From Spinacia oleracea (Eukaryota > Streptophyta > Magnoliopsida > Caryophyllales > Amaranthaceae): 64,000 nt of DNA. Position numbers and translations under genes: made by a program. Every line of letters starts with the position of its first letter. Position 1 is the stretch's first letter. Where the stretch lies: positions 60,522,517 to 60,586,516 of the forward strand of contig NC_079490.1 in assembly GCF_020520425.1 (NCBI RefSeq). Reading direction: 5' to 3'. Shown piece after piece: positions 11,681 to 22,879 of the stretch. The notes beneath the pieces are model-generated. The model saw nothing but the letters and a program-made list of their open reading frames with translations, searched no databases and was not told the origin of the DNA.

Positions 11681-12250
11681 ATGGCTAGCCAATAGATTTC
11701 TGAAGTGGTTAGACAATTAGCTGAGGTAGTTCGTGACCTAGCTCAAACCAGAGAAAACCCAATGCATGACCCGACTGAGGAAATGTTTAAGAAAATAGCT
11801 CAAAGCAAGCCTCCACTCTATAGCGGAGAGATTGAACCAAGTGTGTTGGAGAACTGGTTGAGAGAGTTTGATAAACTCATTGTAGCTGTGAATTGCCCCG
11901 AAAACCTTAGGGTGAATATTGCTGTGTACTACCTGAGAGGTGAAGCTGATTTGTGGTGGCAACGATGTGAAAATACCCTTAGAGCCACACCTAACTTTGG
12001 ATGGGAAGCATTCAGAACTACACCAAGGAACAAGTTTTACACACCCTACCTGAAGAAGCAAAAGGCGCAGGAGTTCATTGAACTCAAAATGGGAAGTTTG
12101 TCTGTGACGGAATACTATTCTAAGTTTATAGAGCTGTCTAGGTTTGCACCTAAAGTGGTGGCAACGGAAGAGCTCAGGGCTCAAAGATTTGAGAATGGTT
12201 TGACCATGGACTTACAGCTGTTTTGTCTGGAGAGACCTTTACCTCATTAG
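11681..12250 (+). pseudogene. gag: gag, N-terminal part (broken)
   Basis: Capsid region of a chromovirus Gag, the structural protein that packages the element RNA. The natural start is ATG 11681 (MASQ), but codon 5 is TAG (11693-11695), most simply from CAG. The open frame resumes and shows typical Gag capsid features: NWLREFDK, YLRGEADLWWQR, the KAQEFIELKMGSLSVTEYYS region and ELSRFAP. Near 12222 the frame shifts, and the rest of Gag is read in the frame starting around 12223. Both lesions inactivate it. The stop and frameshift are directly visible; the family assignment rests on motif recognition. Confidence 0.85.
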
Positions 12251-14856
12251 ACACCCTGTACGGAAAAGCTGCTCACCTGTATGGGTTACAGCAAAGGAAG
12301 AATGGTAGTGCTGAAAAGAGAAAGGATGGTGGAAACTCAAATCAAGGAAATAACCATCAGAATCAGGGAAATTTTAAGAAGCACAAAGGAAATGGGAATT
12401 TCCAGTTTAGGGCTAACAATGGTGGTAATCGCAATAACCAAGGTGGTGGAAATCAGTCTGGAAGGAATGGAGTACGGGCCTACGAATGTTGGCGCTGTAA
12501 CATGAATCACCCTGGAAAAGATTGTGATGGGAATTTGGTGACTTGTAGATTCTATCAGAAGTTAGGCCATAGGGAGTATGAATGCTATTCTAAGAATGGA
12601 AAGCCTAACCAAGGTAACCACCAAGGCAATAACCGGAATAATCAGAACCGGAATGGGGGAAATGGAGGTGGAAATCAAAGGAACTACCAAGGTGGTAACA
12701 ATGGCAATAGCAATGGCAATCACCAGAACCATGGAAAGCCTGGAGGGAACCAACAGCAGAATGGGAATCGAAACAACAATGGGAACACCAATGGAGGTGG
12801 CTATAACAAAGGAGTTGCCCAAGGAAAGTTGAATGTGATATCTAGGCAAGAAGCGGAGACTTCCTCTGACGTCATAGCGGGTACTTTTTCTATTAATTCC
12901 GTTTCAGTTAAAGTTCTATTTGATTCCGGTGCGACTTATTCTTTTATATCCGTAGATGCTTTGGGGAAATTATGGTTGAAAGAGCCTGAATCGATTGAAG
13001 TGCCTATAGTCATACCTACTGGTAGTATAGTGAAGTGTACCAAAATCCATAGAGATGTGCCTATGACCATAGCCAAGACCGTATTTTTATCTAACCTAAT
13101 CGAATTCGAGTTAGGAGAGCTAGATGTAATTCTAGGGATGGATTGGTTGGCCAAGTTCAAAGCCAAAATAGATTGTGAAAAGCAGATGGTTCACTTGAGG
13201 TCTAGCCTAGGCAAAGTAGTGTCATATCGTCGTTTTGGTAAGCCTAAGAACATAAGAATCATCACGGCAATGGAACTCGTGAAGCTAGTCAGTAAAGGGA
13301 ACCCAACCTTCTTATGTAATGTGAGGAACCTAGAGCATGTGATCAAGGATCAGCCTGAGGATATTGCAGTAGTCAATGAATTCCTTGATGTATTCCCAGA
13401 AGAGATCCCGGGGATGCCTCCCAATCGACCTATTGACTTTACCATAGATTTAGTGCCTGGAACCGCCCCTATTTCAAAAGCACCTTATAGAATGGCTCCA
13501 GCAGAAATGAATGAGTTAAAAGGCCAACTAGAGGATCTATTGGAGAAAGGTTATATTAGGCCATGTGCATCGCCTTGGGGAGCACCAGTGTTGTTTGTGA
13601 AGAAAAAGGATGGAAGTATGAGGCTCTGTATAGACTACAGGGAGCTCAATAAGGTCACAATCAAGAACAAATATCCATTACCTAGGATAGAAGACCTATT
13701 TGACCAACTAAAAGGAGCAGGAATCTTTTCGGAGATCGATTTGCGTTCGGGTTATCATCAATTGAGAATCGCTGACCATGACATACCAACGACTGCATTC
13801 AGAACTAGATACAGACATTATGAGTTCACTTTTATGCCTTTTGGGTTAACCAATGCCCCTGCAATATTTATGGACTTAATGAACCGTGTATTCCATGCCT
13901 ATTTGGACAAGTTTGTAGTGGTTTTCATAGATGACATCCTAGTGTATTCGGAGAGTGAAGAAGATCATGCGGAACACTTGAGATCGGTGTTGAGTACCTT
14001 GAGAGATAACCAGTTATATGCCAAATTCTCAAAGTGTGAGTTTTGGTTAGAAAGAGTTGCATTTTTGGGACATTTTGTGTCAAAAGAAGGAGTGGCAGTC
14101 GACCCTGCTAAGATCAAAGCTGTCAGTGAATGGCCTACACCCAAGAGTGTGACTGACATTCGTAGTTTTCTGGGATTAGCTGGCTACTATAGACGCTTTG
14201 TGCAAGACTTCTCTAGGATAGCCAAGCCCATGACTACCTTGATGAAGAAGGAAACCAAGTTTGAATGGAGTGACCAGTGTGAGGAAGCATTCCAAGCCTT
14301 AAAGACGGGATTGACAACCGCGCCAGTGTTAACCTTACCAGATGAGAGTGGCGCATACGATGTGTATAGTGACGCCTCTAAGAATGGTTTAGGGTGTGTA
14401 TTGATGCAAAACGGGAAGGTTATTGCGTATGCGTCAAGGTAATTGAAGCCATATGAATCCAATTACCCTACCCATGATTTAGAGCTAGCAGCTATAGTAT
14501 TTGCATTGAAGATATGGAGACATTATCTGTATGGTGTGAAGTGTAGGATATTTACGGACCACAAGAGTTTGAAGTACATCTTCACACAAAAGGATTTGAA
14601 TATGCGCCGACGAAGGTGGTTGGAGTTAATTAAGGACTATGATTTGGATATCCAGTACCATGAGGGAAAATCCAATGTAGTTGCGGATGCCTTGAGTAGG
14701 AAATCAAGTCATAGTGTTAGTGCGTTAGTAGTTGCTAACGAGCTGTGTAAGGACATGCAGCGTTTGAACCTTGAAATAGTAAGTGGTGAAAGCCTTGTGG
14801 GAATAATGAATTCCTTAACCATCCAACCGTCAATATTTGATGAATCAAGCTGGTGA
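12223..14856 (+). pseudogene. pol: gag C-terminus, protease, reverse transcriptase, RNase H (broken)
   Basis: Counting from 12223, an Asn/Gly-rich tail with a degenerate double zinc-knuckle region comes first (about residues 89-120). The second knuckle has Tyr in place of a Cys (CRFYQKLGH). The aspartic protease motif DSGAT is at about residue 234. Reverse transcriptase follows, with [22 protein letters not shown] and catalytic FIDD at about residue 568, then RNase H from about residue 710 (SDASKNGLG). A TAA at 14440-14442 (from CAA, restoring RQLKPYE) cuts RNase H; the frame then continues through [17 protein letters not shown] and VADALSRK to a TGA at 14854. All catalytic motifs of the reverse transcriptase are intact. 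The order protease-RT-RNase H-integrase is that of Ty3/gypsy. Confidence 0.9.
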
Positions 14857-16260
14857 TGTAAAGTTGGAGCGAATCAAGGAAAAGATTTCGCAAGGGAAGG
14901 AGTTAGAATTCTGAATCCATGATGATGGAAGCTTAAGGTACAAAGGCAGGTGGTGCGTGCCTCAAAAGTGTGGAGAATTGAAAGAGAGATTGATGAAAGA
15001 AGGGCATAATACGCCATATTATGTGCAGCCAGGGGGTGACAAGTTGTATAAGGACTTGAAAAAGGTCTATTGGTGGCCAAGGATGAAGAACGAAGTGGCT
15101 GAATTTGTGGCTAGATGTCTGACTTGTCAGAAGGTTAAAATTGAGCATAGGAGACCTCAAGGGAAGGTCCAACCTTTAGAGATTCCAAGCTGGAAATGAG
15201 ACTGTATTTCTATGGACTTTGTCACTTGTTTACCTAAGTCAAAGACTGGGAATGATACAATTTGGGTTGTGGTAGATAGGTTGACCAAGTCAGAGTGTTT
15301 ATACCAATGAAGGAAACCTGGAAAATGGAACAACTTGCTAAAGCCTACATTAAGAATGTTTTGAGGTTACATGGAGTTCCTAATGATATCGTATCAGATA
15401 GAGATTCAAGGTTTCTTTCGAATTTCTGGAAAAGTGTGCAGAAGAGCTTTGGTACAACATTGAAAATGAGTACAGCCTTCCACCCAGCCACGGATGGCCA
15501 AACTGAAAGGACTATCCAAACCCTGGAGGACATGCTTCGGGCATGCGTTATTGATTTCCATGGAAGTTGGGAAGATAGCCTAGATTTGATAGAGTTTTCC
15601 TATAACAATAACTATCATGCTAGCATTGGAATGGCACCATTTGAGGCTTTGTATGGACGAAAGTGTAGAAGTCCACTTTGTTGGAACGATATTAGTGAAA
15701 CCGTAGTGTTGGGACCTCAAATGATAGAGGACACCATGAACCAAATCTGAACCATCCAATCAAAGATTCAAGCGGCGCAGGATCGCCAAAAGAGTTATGC
15801 AGACTTGAAACGTAGGGATGAAGAGTTCAACATAGGTGATAAAGTGTTGCTCAAAGTGTCACCAATGAAAGGTGTCATGAGATTTGGGAAGAAAGGGAAG
15901 TTAAGCCCTAAATACATAGGCCCATATGAGTTCTTAGAAAGAATCGGAAAGGTAGCTTATAGACTAGCCTTGCCTATGGACTTGCATAGAGTGCATAATG
16001 TGTTCCACATATCTCAGTTAAGGAAATATATCCCGGATAAATCGCATGTGTTGCAACCGGAGACCATAGAATTAGACCAAAGTCTAACCTTTGAGGAAAG
16101 ACCTGTCAAAATCCTTGATAGCAAAGTGCGTAGTACGCGTACTAAAGATGTGAAAATTGTCAAAGTGTTGTGGTCTAATTAAGAATCTGAGGAAGCCACT
16201 TGGGAATCGGAGGACGAAATGAGAAAGAAATATCCCGAGCTTTTTCCCGAGGTTAGTTGA
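14857..16260 (+). pseudogene. int: integrase with chromodomain-like tail (broken)
   Basis: Integrase inserts the cDNA copy into the genome. Visible in order: the zinc-binding N-terminus (EGHNTPYYVQPGG ... CLTCQ; the second His of HHCC is replaced by Gln), the core with the three acidic residues (MDFVT, SDRDSRF, DGQTERT), and a GKKGKLSPKYIGPYEFLERIG tail ending in HNVFHISQLRKY. A degenerate chromodomain-like end (EEATWE, KYPELFPE) stops at TGA 16258. In-frame stops lie at 14912 (TGA, probably CGA), 15197 (TGA, from TGG), 15748 (TGA, probably CGA) and 16180 (TAA, from CAA). Frameshifts lie near 14856 and 15290. Too damaged to function. Confidence 0.88.
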
Positions 16261-16285
16261 GTTACGGGGTCGTAACTCGTGTCTT

Positions 16286-16530
16286 TTAAGGGGGGTAGAG
16301 TGCGGTAGAATTTTGCGCTTTTTACCTTGTTTTCCCCTATTTTATGCTTAATTTAGTGCTTTCTATTGAATTTGCACTTATTATTGTCCTGTTTAATCAT
16401 GTAAAGAGTACAGCAACTTAAAACTTTTGTAAATGAACGTATTGAAAAGTCTCAGAAAGTCTCAAGTTGAGTTGAATTTTTGGATTTCCGAACCCAAGTT
16501 TCGGGACGAAACTTCTTTTAAGGAGGGTAG
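16286..16530 (+). promoter_or_regulatory. two polypurine-tract-like sites before the 3' LTR
   Basis: CTTTTAAGGAGGGTAGA (16514-16530) directly abuts the 3' LTR and is the expected plus-strand primer. A near copy, CTTTTAAGGGGGGTAGA, lies about 230 bp upstream (16283-16299). The sequence between is AT-rich and non-coding. Confidence 0.6.
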
Positions 16531-16532
16531 AC

Positions 16533-19496
16533 TGTAATACCTCGTGCTTTTATAATATTTATAAATATATTTTATTATATTTATAAAGCATTTTACGATT
16601 TATTATCGTTTAAATAATATTTAAATGCATTTTATTTAATGTATTTTAATTAATTAGAATATTTATTATTTTAATTAATTACGAAACGAATTTAATTCTT
16701 GAGTCGGGAAATTAAATGAGTTTCAAATGATTTTTAAAAGCTTCGGGTTTTAAATAAAAGTCCAGTTCGTTTTATTAATCAAGCCCAATCCAAACAGTTT
16801 CATTTAAATCCTAAGCTAGCCCAATTCATTTAATTCCTAAGCCCAACTCAAATATCCTAAGCCTAGCCCATCAAGGGATTAGGGAGCCTATAAATAGGAC
16901 TCTCCATCATTAAATAAACCCCTAAAATTTCATAAACCCCTTTTTGATTTCTTGCACCTCACTCCTCTCCCTCTCTCCTCTCGTCCGCACGCACGCACAC
17001 CCGTGCTCGTGCCCTTCGTGCGCTCGGCCTCACGCCCCGCACACTGCTCGTGCTCTCGTTCCTCGGCCTCACGCCCCGCACACTCGCACGCCCCTCTCTC
17101 TCTTGCTTGCGAACCAGCGCGCCCCTTGCCGTCTCTTGCGCGCGCACCAGCGCGCCCCTTGTCCTCTCTTGCTCGCGCACCAGCGTGCCCATGCTCTCTC
17201 TCCCTCGTGTACGCAGCGCGCCCCTTGCTCCCTCCTCGCGCACATCAGCGCGCCCCTGCTGCCTCTCCCTCGCGCAGCGCGCGCCTGTGCCACGTCCCTC
17301 GTCGCTGCGCGCACACCCACACACGGTTGGTGCGTGTGTGTGTGTGTGTTGTTCGTGTTCGTCCTTGTTCAATTTTTCGCCCAATCACCCTAATTCGTGA
17401 TTGTTCCGTGCTATAGGCCGGATTGGTATAATTCTCTTCTTCCTTACCTATTCTATTTAAATTCCGTATTTTAAATTATTATATTAATATTGTTTTGAGT
17501 AATTAAAATGCTGGGAACCGGTTATGAATACCGTGGTTTTGAGGATTTGTGTGTTGTGATTCATTAGGTTTGTTTTAATTATTAAAGTATGAATTTTTAG
17601 ATTTGTTTATTTAATAAAGCATTGATTTTTATGATATTAAACTAGTGTTATTGGGATTTTCAAGTTAGGGTTTTAACCTAGACCTAATGAGTCAATTGAT
17701 TAGCATAATTAGGTGATGATTTTAATTATGATAATCAATTATATTTTCAGATTTGAATAAAGGTTTAAAGTGTTGATTTTTGTTGATTTTAAAGGCGGAA
17801 AAAGTATGTTTTTGTACTAGGGATTGATTTTGCAAATTGAGACGACTTTATTATTGAAAAACGATTGAATTCTAAAGTCTAAAGGAAGTTTTTAATTTTT
17901 ATAAAGTTGCTGGAAATTTAATGAACATGCAAATAATTTAAGTTTCATTATTTTGATGATAGGAGGTGATTTCTAGTTGAGTTCTCGTTATTGCAAAGTG
18001 GCCCCTACGCTTAGGTATTCAAGGTACGTACAAGTCTAGGGCGACCACACCTTTTTGTCAATGGCATTACATGATTGTTGATGTTGTGAATTACATTATG
18101 TGGAATCATGTCTATTTTGATGAACGAGCATGTGATTTGTGATGTTGGATTTGTTGGATTAATTGTTGAACAAGCATGTTGAAATTGTTATGAGTATGGA
18201 TTTCATTGTCAATCATGTTGTTCAATATTTATGCATGTATGGTTCAATTCACATGCAAGGGATGGATTAATTATTTGTATGCTATTGTACGGGATGTCTA
18301 GCATACTTTGAGCCATTTATTTGTACCTCGTTGTACTATTTATTTTACCACATGTGAAGGGTTAGCTCACGTAAGCCACCGCACATGTAGGGTTCAGTTG
18401 GGAATGTTATGTATGAAATGAATTAGGATTTGTCGTGCAAGGGCAAAACCCTCATGTTAATATGCATGATGTGGAATCTCACCTTTTTGTGAGAAGGAAC
18501 TTGGTAGTAATTTCACTACGTCTGGATTTATTGATCACAAGTCCTAAAGGATTAAAATGAGACTGTTTTGGTTGTTGTTTATTAAATGTATGTTTGTTTG
18601 AGTCTCGAGTTCGCCTTAATAAAATATTACTAAACGTAAAGTGCAACCAGAACAAGCTTCAAAACTCTTGGAACGTATATACCTTGAGTATGAACAATGG
18701 GGGGAGACTTGCCGGAAAGCTTGATCTCCTACTAATGATACAAGACATTGTTTCATTTAAATTATGCGCTGGAATTCCGTCGATATGGCCCGACACTCGG
18801 TATGGTCCGATATTATTATTTATTATTTGGTGTTTGGTGGGCTCCCAACACCCTTCCTTTATGGAATATTCTTTTGGCCCGTTCGAAGCTTATTCTAATT
18901 AAATTGTGAGTCAAGAGTCGAGTCAAGAGTCGATTCTTGTATTCATGATTCGTTTGTTATTTATTAAATGGCTTTTGCATGTTGATTAGTACTTTAGCGA
19001 GTGATGCATGTCGATAGTTTTATTTCAGTCCAGCCTTGTAAGTACTCAGCTTTTGCTGACTACGTGCTTTGTGTTTTTTGGTCATGGCCTTCGCCTTAAT
19101 GACCCTATGATGATCCACCATTTGCACTTGCATTGTTGGGGAGTAGATTAATTTAGCAGGTTGGTAGATCAAAGTACGATCGAAACCATGTAGCTTGGGA
19201 TGGTTGAGAGAGTTGCATTCTTTTGTGCTTTGAAACTATTTCAAATTATACTTTAATTATGTTTTGGAGTTTATGGATGTTTAATACTTTGGTGTTGGTT
19301 CGTTATGGTTCCAACTTGTAGGAGGCCTCAATAAATATTATTTATAATGGTTTGAAAGTTAGTTAACATTAAATTTCGCTGCGTAATTCTGGTAATAGCC
19401 TTAACCGTTATCACGGTGGCGGTAATACTTTAGTAATTCCTTTATTTTAAGTTGAAAAATGGTTTTATAAAAGCAAGGAATTATTAGGGTGTTACA
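16533..19496 (+). repeat. 3' LTR of the Tekay-type element
   Basis: 2,964 bp, TGTAATACC to GTGTTACA, followed by the second TATTC target copy at 19497-19501. The TATA box is at 16889-16896. The GC-rich leader repeat and the open frame at 18594-18902 are retained with a few substitutions relative to the 5' LTR. Confidence 0.9.
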
Positions 19497-20989
19497 TATT
19501 CGAATATAATTTGTGGCAAATTATTAACTTTAGTTTTAACCTTAAAACTATATGAATACTTGAATTGGGTGATGATAAATTGTGAATGCCATCACCTATT
19601 TATAGGGTTGGAATAATGGGATTAAAAGCCTACTAGGTTTCAATTAATCTAATCATATTAGAATTAGACATTAATTAAAACTAATAAGTTAATGTTTAAT
19701 TCAACAACTAACTCTAGTAACTTTAGAAAATTAATCTTTAATCTAATCCTAATCGCTTAAGGATTCGATGCATGCACGCACTCAACGCACACACGCACGC
19801 ACAACCCACGAAGCTCGGCCCACAACACTGCAGCCCACGAGTGGGCGCGCCAGCCTTGCCTTGCTCGCTGGGCCTGGCCTTGCGTGCTGCTTGGCTGGGC
19901 CTGCATGCCTTGGCGGGCTGCTGTGCTGCCTTGCGCGCATTGGCTTGCTAGGCACATGTAACACCCCCAAATTTCTCTCTTTTTTAAAACCAACATTTAT
20001 TTGAATAAAAACCAACATGGAGAGAAACTTAGGAGTATTACCGCTATGTGATTACGTTAAAGGCTAATTAACTCAACTAATGCAGCGGAATAACTCAAAT
20101 ACTTTTCTTTATTGAATAATAATAATCGAAATAATAATAATGTATATTCAATAAACCCTTGAAATTAAAATACTAAAATCTGAACTCACAAATGAAACCA
20201 ACTTAGAAAAATAAATCCTAACTAGTGAACTCTCCATTAATCCCGTATGCAAGCATGTCACATCATCACATCAAGTTCCTGAAAACTGCTCACCAAAAGG
20301 TGAACAGGGCCAAGCCAAAACAAATAGGAAATACGGGTTAGCAAAAGCTAAGTACGAATATATGCAAGACATGTAAAACATTTATATATATTTGAACATA
20401 CTTTCACAAACCATTTAATTCAAACTTGCTTAATTGAAATCGTAGAATATTCATTTTCCAAAATTAGAAACTTTCCATAAATAGTAACTTTTCAAAAGTA
20501 TAAACATTTCAAGAATTAAGATTTCCAAATTAGAAACTTTCCAAAAATAGAAACATTCCACGAAAAGAAATATTCCCAATATGTAAACTTTCCAAATATA
20601 ACAATATTCCAAAAGTAGAAGCTTTCCAAAAACAGATTCCAATTAGAACATGAAAATCAAACACCTCTTCTTATCTCCCCTTCCTTCCTAAATGTGCACA
20701 CCCCCAAGCTAGTATTCCATCACAAATCTATACATTGGGGTACTAACCAAATAATAGTCAACAAGTGACCCTCGACTTACACAACAAGTGATGCGTATGA
20801 ACATAAAAGTTCCATGAAATCCATTCCACCTTGAGACTTTATAAAAGTATAATAATATCATGAAAGACCATCCAGTTCCAACCATATGATAAACCAACAA
20901 TCCTCCTTTAATTTAATCAAACGTATTTTTAAAGAAAACAACGTATTTTGAAATAAAGATTTATAACTTATCAAAACCAAACAAACACT

Positions 20990-21290
20990 AGTGGAAAAAG
21001 GGTCATTTGCATCGCACTTTTAAGCACATTTGCGTCGCACATCGTGCGTGGCAAAAGCTCTCGACGCAAATGACTAAAAGTCATTTGCGTCGCACAAATG
21101 AACCTTATTTGCGTCGCACATTTAGCAAATGTGCGTTGCAAATGACTTTTCAGCACCATGCCTGAAAAGTCATTTGCAACGCACATTAGCTAAATGTGCG
21201 ACGCAAATGACTTTTCAGCACCATGCCTGAAAAGTCATTTGCAACGCACATTAGCTAAATGTGCGACGCAAATGACTTTTAGGCGAAAAA
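20990..21290. repeat. left subterminal repeats of the CACTA element
   Basis: Roughly eight or more copies of a 12-14-bp word, CATTTGCGTCGCAC or close variants, in both orientations. Some are arranged as a perfect longer repeat (the block GCACCATGCCTGAAAAGTC occurs twice, 21151 and 21219). In CACTA elements such arrays bind the transposase. Confidence 0.75.
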
Positions 21291-21394
21291 AAATTCGTTT
21301 TTTAATATTTTAGTTACAACCCAATAAAAGGCAAATTCACCATAGATCACCCAACATGTTGATAACCTAACTACACTTTTAACATAAAAGTTTA

Positions 21395-21930
21395 AGTGAA
21401 CCATAAACGAATGAGGCCCAAGATATCATTCAAGCAGATGAAAAAGAAAGTGGAGATGGAAACAATAGCCATGAGATGAGTAACTTGAATATGGAGCTGA
21501 GTAAAAACAGCAACAATCTCTAGGAAGTTGATGACCAAGTTGCAAAGACAGAGAAACTTGGACTGCAACAGACTGCAGCCATAAAGTTAGTACAAGAAGC
21601 ACTTAATGCAAATATGATGCAGAGTCATTTCATCAACAGCCAAATCCAGTCCAAGAAATGGCTAATAGTTCTGTCAGAGAGAGAATTTCAACTCCTACAA
21701 CCTCCATCGAAGAAAATTGCAGCTAAGGTGGTGAAATAGATGGAAAAGTGACTGGTAGATCAGCAGAAAAGCAACAGCAAACAGGTAAAAGATCCTACAA
21801 AAAGAACCAGATGAACATAAGAGTTCATGAAAACAAATGTCCAAGAGTTTCAGCAAGCTCAAAAAATTGTTTGTGCGTGCAAAATTCATCAAGGCGATGG
21901 AAAAACTGAAGAAAATAAACCCACGCAAAC
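21395..21930 (+). pseudogene. captured fragment, plant calmodulin-binding-domain protein
   Basis: A frame with stops reads NEAQDIIQADEKESGDGNN ... and is followed, after a frame change, by FSKLKKLFVRAKFIKAMEK and LKKINPRKPQYLS (about 21840-21935). That last block matches the conserved C-terminal plant calmodulin-binding domain, where a basic amphipathic helix is followed by NPRKP-like residues and a -YLP/-YLS end. In-frame stops and at least one frame change make it a dead fragment. It lies in the left arm of the CACTA element, so it was most likely captured. Identification is from motif memory; a protein search would settle it. Confidence 0.5.
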
Positions 21931-22349
21931 CACAATACTTATCTGCTGTACAAACTCATAATTCTAGTTTACAAACTTTTAATAAACTTCGCCCGTATTA
22001 CATTGGAGTTGTAAGCTCCTACAACAGTTGAAGCAATAGAAACTCACCGAAAGACACCTTAAAACATTCTTCATGATAGCCATAGTACAACCTACGCAAC
22101 CTGCTCTCTGTTTCATTAGAATAAACAACTTCCCAACTGATCATCACAAACCTCAGGACACTTGCAAGTTTCATTAATAATAAAACAACCATAGCAAGCA
22201 GGCATATATACACTTCCCAACTGATCATCACAAAGACTACCAACCAGAAACAACCAAAAATAAAGGTTATCCAACATCCAAGTTAGATATGGTTACATAT
22301 GAAGCACCCATAATAACCAAGGTTATCCTACGTCTTCCTGACAGTCACA
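21931..22349. other. CACTA left arm, no gene recognised
   Basis: About 400 bp of unassigned sequence. The word TTCCCAACTGATCATCACAAA occurs twice (near 22131 and 22211), a short local duplication. One minus-strand frame of 74 codons has no recognisable family. The block ends at the target duplication ACA of the nested element. Confidence 0.3.
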
Positions 22350-22879
22350 CACTACTACAAAACGGCCTCTTTGAAGACGCTTGAGCCTCGACGCCAAGGG
22401 GGTGGAGTTGGGGGCCAAAAATATTTCCGTGTTTCCACGACGACTTTTGGCGTCGCGAATTTTGCCGACAGCTTATTGTCGACGCCATTAGGCGTCGAAA
22501 TATCTCGCTACGCATTTTGGCGTCGACAAAACATGTGCCTTGCACGTGTTTCCAATATCAAACATTATACACGCTTCAAATTTTAGTGAAAATTGAACTT
22601 AAGCGCTTTTAATTTTTTTTTTTTTTTCTATGAGCCTATGAGCGCTAAAACTAAAAACTGTTCACGACTTCACGTACTCTATCTCTCGCTAACCCTAATT
22701 AGCTGAAACACCAAAAGAACCGCATCGTACCTCTCCTCTCTACAAATTCGAAACCGTTCTGCTCTCTGCCAATCTGCCATTGATATTCATCAAGGTTTGT
22801 CTTTAATTTTAAACTTGAGCCTTTTTCATCTTCAACCTTCTCAATTTAAACTTCTTTTTCCCCCGAAAATCTCTCAAAT

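Larger units (their letters stand above)
6801..19496 (+). mobile_element. complete Tekay/Del-type Ty3/gypsy retrotransposon
   Basis: A full-length 12,696-bp LTR element with 5-bp target duplication TATTC at 6796-6800 and 19497-19501, TG...CA LTR ends and an imperfect initiator-Met-type primer-binding site. It carries an extra acidic ORF, then gag, protease, reverse transcriptase, RNase H, integrase and a degenerate chromodomain-like tail, and a polypurine tract. The reverse transcriptase and the integrase C-terminus (HNVFHISQLRKY, EEATWE) are of the chromovirus Tekay/Del type. Gag-pol is inactivated by stops and frameshifts, so this copy cannot move by itself. The two LTRs still agree at nearly all positions checked, indicating a fairly recent insertion relative to the host LTR. 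Confidence 0.9.

Noticed and set aside
19757-20018. Overlapping open frames at 19.8-20.0 kb on both strands
   Set aside because: They cross the border between the GC-rich part of a copia LTR and the start of the solo LTR; frames on both strands are open by composition only.
22019-22243. Minus-strand 74-codon frame in the CACTA left arm
   Set aside because: No family, no splice context, and it spans a local duplication.
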